A stretch of DNA of 64,000 nt, from assembly GCF_040954645.1 (NCBI RefSeq), contig NC_092804.1, positions 146,329,108 to 146,393,107 on the forward strand, in the 5' to 3' direction. Shown here piece after piece: positions 40,101-43,100 of this stretch (positions within the stretch are counted from its first letter, which is position 1; every line of letters begins with the position of its first letter). Position numbers and translations under genes: made by a program. The DNA is from Diabrotica undecimpunctata (Eukaryota > Arthropoda > Insecta > Coleoptera > Chrysomelidae). The notes below the pieces were generated by a model. The model made no database searches and was not told the DNA's origin. It worked only from the letters and a program-made list of their open reading frames with translations.

Positions 40101-43100
40101 AAACGAATAACAACGGAGAGAGATAATCGATTTCTTTTTTCGAAATCCCTGAGAAATCGACATTTGACTGGTACTAATCTCAAAGAAAAGCTTAGAGAGG
40201 TCCGAGATGTGGTTTCAAGCGTTTGGACAATCAGAAGAAGACTGAAAGCAGCCAATCTGACACCAAAAAGGACAGCTATGGGTCCCAAGATAACTGCAGT
40301 CCAGAAGCAAAGGCGATGAGAATTGCTCGTGAACATCTAGATTGGGACGACTATCAATGGAGTCAGGTATTATTCTCCGACGAAAGTAGGATCTGCCTAC
40401 ATGGCAACAACAAGAGGCGTCGAGTCTATAGAAGGCCAGGAGAGCGATTTGATCAATGTTGTATACGAGAAATTGTGTCAGATGGAGGCGGTTCTTGTAC
40501 GTTTTGGGCAGGCATTTCCATGGATTGGAAAACCGAGATGGTTTTCGTGCCTGGTGGAGGACGTAGAAGAGGTTTAACGGCGGATCGTTACATCAGAGAC
40601 ATTTTGGAGGAACATGTGGTTCACCACCATCTCTGACTGAGATCGGTATATCTACAATAAATTGACCTGCGTTGAGCCCGGACATAAATCCAACAGAACA
40701 TGTTTGGAATGAGCTTAAACGGAGGGTCTGGAACAGAAATCATGCACCAAGGAGCACAATGGAATTGAGAGTTGCGCTTAATGATGAATGGGAAGCAATG
40801 CCTCAAGAATTTATTAGAAAAGTCATTCGATCCATGCGAAATAGATTGGAAATTGTAATTAGGAGTAGGGGTGGTAATATCATATACTGAAAAATGAAGA
40901 AATTCATTTTTTAATTTATGATTTCTCTGTTCGTAATTTCTTTCTTGCATTAGTTCCAATGATGAATATTTAGGAAACTCTGCTGGTAAAATTATTGTTT
41001 GCACATTAGATCTTTTTATTTTCATACTTCTTACATAGAAACAGGTGTAATCTCAAAAACGCTTTTGTGTCGATTGTTTTGCACTCAAGTGTACATGAAA
41101 CAAGGCACACTTAAAACATAGCATTGTCCCTTTTATCTGTCCTAGTGTAGAAAATTTGACTTAATATATACTGCCCATAATATATGTACAACTAAGGGAA
41201 TATACAAGGAAATAGGAAAATATCTTGAGAATCTAACTTAAACTGACGGTACTCTTTGTTACGAATTATGTATTACACAAACATAACAGTCATTGTGTAC
41301 ATGTAGACATATCCTTAGAAAATTATACTTTAAACGCAAGAAAAAATGTCCACAGGGGTACGAACACTAAAATATAAACTGTAAAAAATAATTTACAATT
41401 ACAATTTGGTACAATTTGGTTTCAGAAACAACCTTGGAACCAAAGAAGCATTCTTCAGTTTGCAGGTCATGGTTCAAAGACGTAAGGATATCGAACAATC
41501 GGCATATATGGGTTTTATCGACTTTGAAAAGGCCTTTGACCAAGTAAACCATGACAAACTTATAGGTGTCTTGCATCAGGTGGGAATTAATGACCGAGAC
41601 CTCCGTATTATCAAAAATTTGTATTGGCATCAATGTGCAAACATACGAATTGGACACAACACGACGGAAGCAGTGGAAATACGACGTGGAGTGAAACAAG
41701 GAAGTATTCTATCGCATCTACTTTTTAATATATACTTCGAATTTATTTTCAAAGAAGCCTTAGTTGAAGATAGATGCATTAAAATCAATGGAATTAATGT
41801 CAACAATCTCAGATATGCAGACGACACGGTACTTACTGCCTTCAATGAAAAAGACCTGCAACAACTTATAAACAGGGTAACTTAATACTTCTAAGACAAA
41901 ACTTATGGTTGTCAGCAAAGCGGAGTTACAACCAACGAAGATCAGTGCGTATGAAATAGTTAGAAAGAGTCCACAATATTACCTATTGGGCGCAACCGTT
42001 AACGATAACTGGGATATAAAGAAATAAGAATACGCACTGAAAAAGCCAGAACCGCCTTCTATCAATTAAAGAAAATTCTAATTAATAGAGATATTACGTT
42101 AAACCTTAAAATCAGATTAATACGCTGCTACATATTTTCCACATTGTTGTATGGTATGGAGAGCTGGACCCTTACAGAGACATTAATGAAAAAATAGGAG
42201 GCCTTTGAGTTGTGGATTTATCGACGGTTTAACGATTTAACGAGTATTGCGGATAAGTTGGGTTGATTGAATAAGAAATGAAATAGTTTTACATCGAATG
42301 AAAAAGAAATAAATAACAAAAACGATAAAAATTCGAAAGTTACGATATTTTGGTGATGTAATGAGACAACCACAAAAATATTAATAGAAAAATGTAACGA
42401 ATACAAGTTTCCAGTTTTCCTAGCATTTGTAGACTACGAAAAAGCTTTGATACCATAGAACACACGGCCGTAATAAACGCAATGCAAAATTGTAGAATAG
42501 ACAGCAGATATATTAACTTAATAAAAGAAACTATGAACCAAGCTACAGCTACATACTACCTAAATGAAAATGAACACACGAACCCTGTACCATTAAACAG
42601 GGGAGTCAAACAGGGAGATACTTTATCACCCAAACTGTTCACCTTAGTTTTGGAGGACGTTTTTAAAAACCTAAATTGGAAATATAAGGGAATAAACATC
42701 AATGGCCGCTACCTCAGTAATCTACGATTTGCAGATGACATAATCCTGATAGCTACTGACCTACAAGAAATGCAAACTATGCTTTTAGAACTACATACCG
42801 AATCTTCTAAAATAGGACTGAAAATGAATTTAAACAAAAGAAAAGTCATGCACTCCGAAGACACCGTGACAATAATAAACGATAAAGTTATAGAAAAAGT
42901 TGAAGAATATATATACTTAGGACAAAAAATAATACTAAATAGGGAAATTCGAACTGAAGAAATAAAAAGAGGAAGAAATTTAGCTTGGGCAGCATTCGGT
43001 AAACTGAACTATATACTCAGAAATCAACAAATTCAATTACATCTTAGATCTAAAGTTTTTGATGCATGCATTATTCCGATATTAACTTATGAGGCACAAA

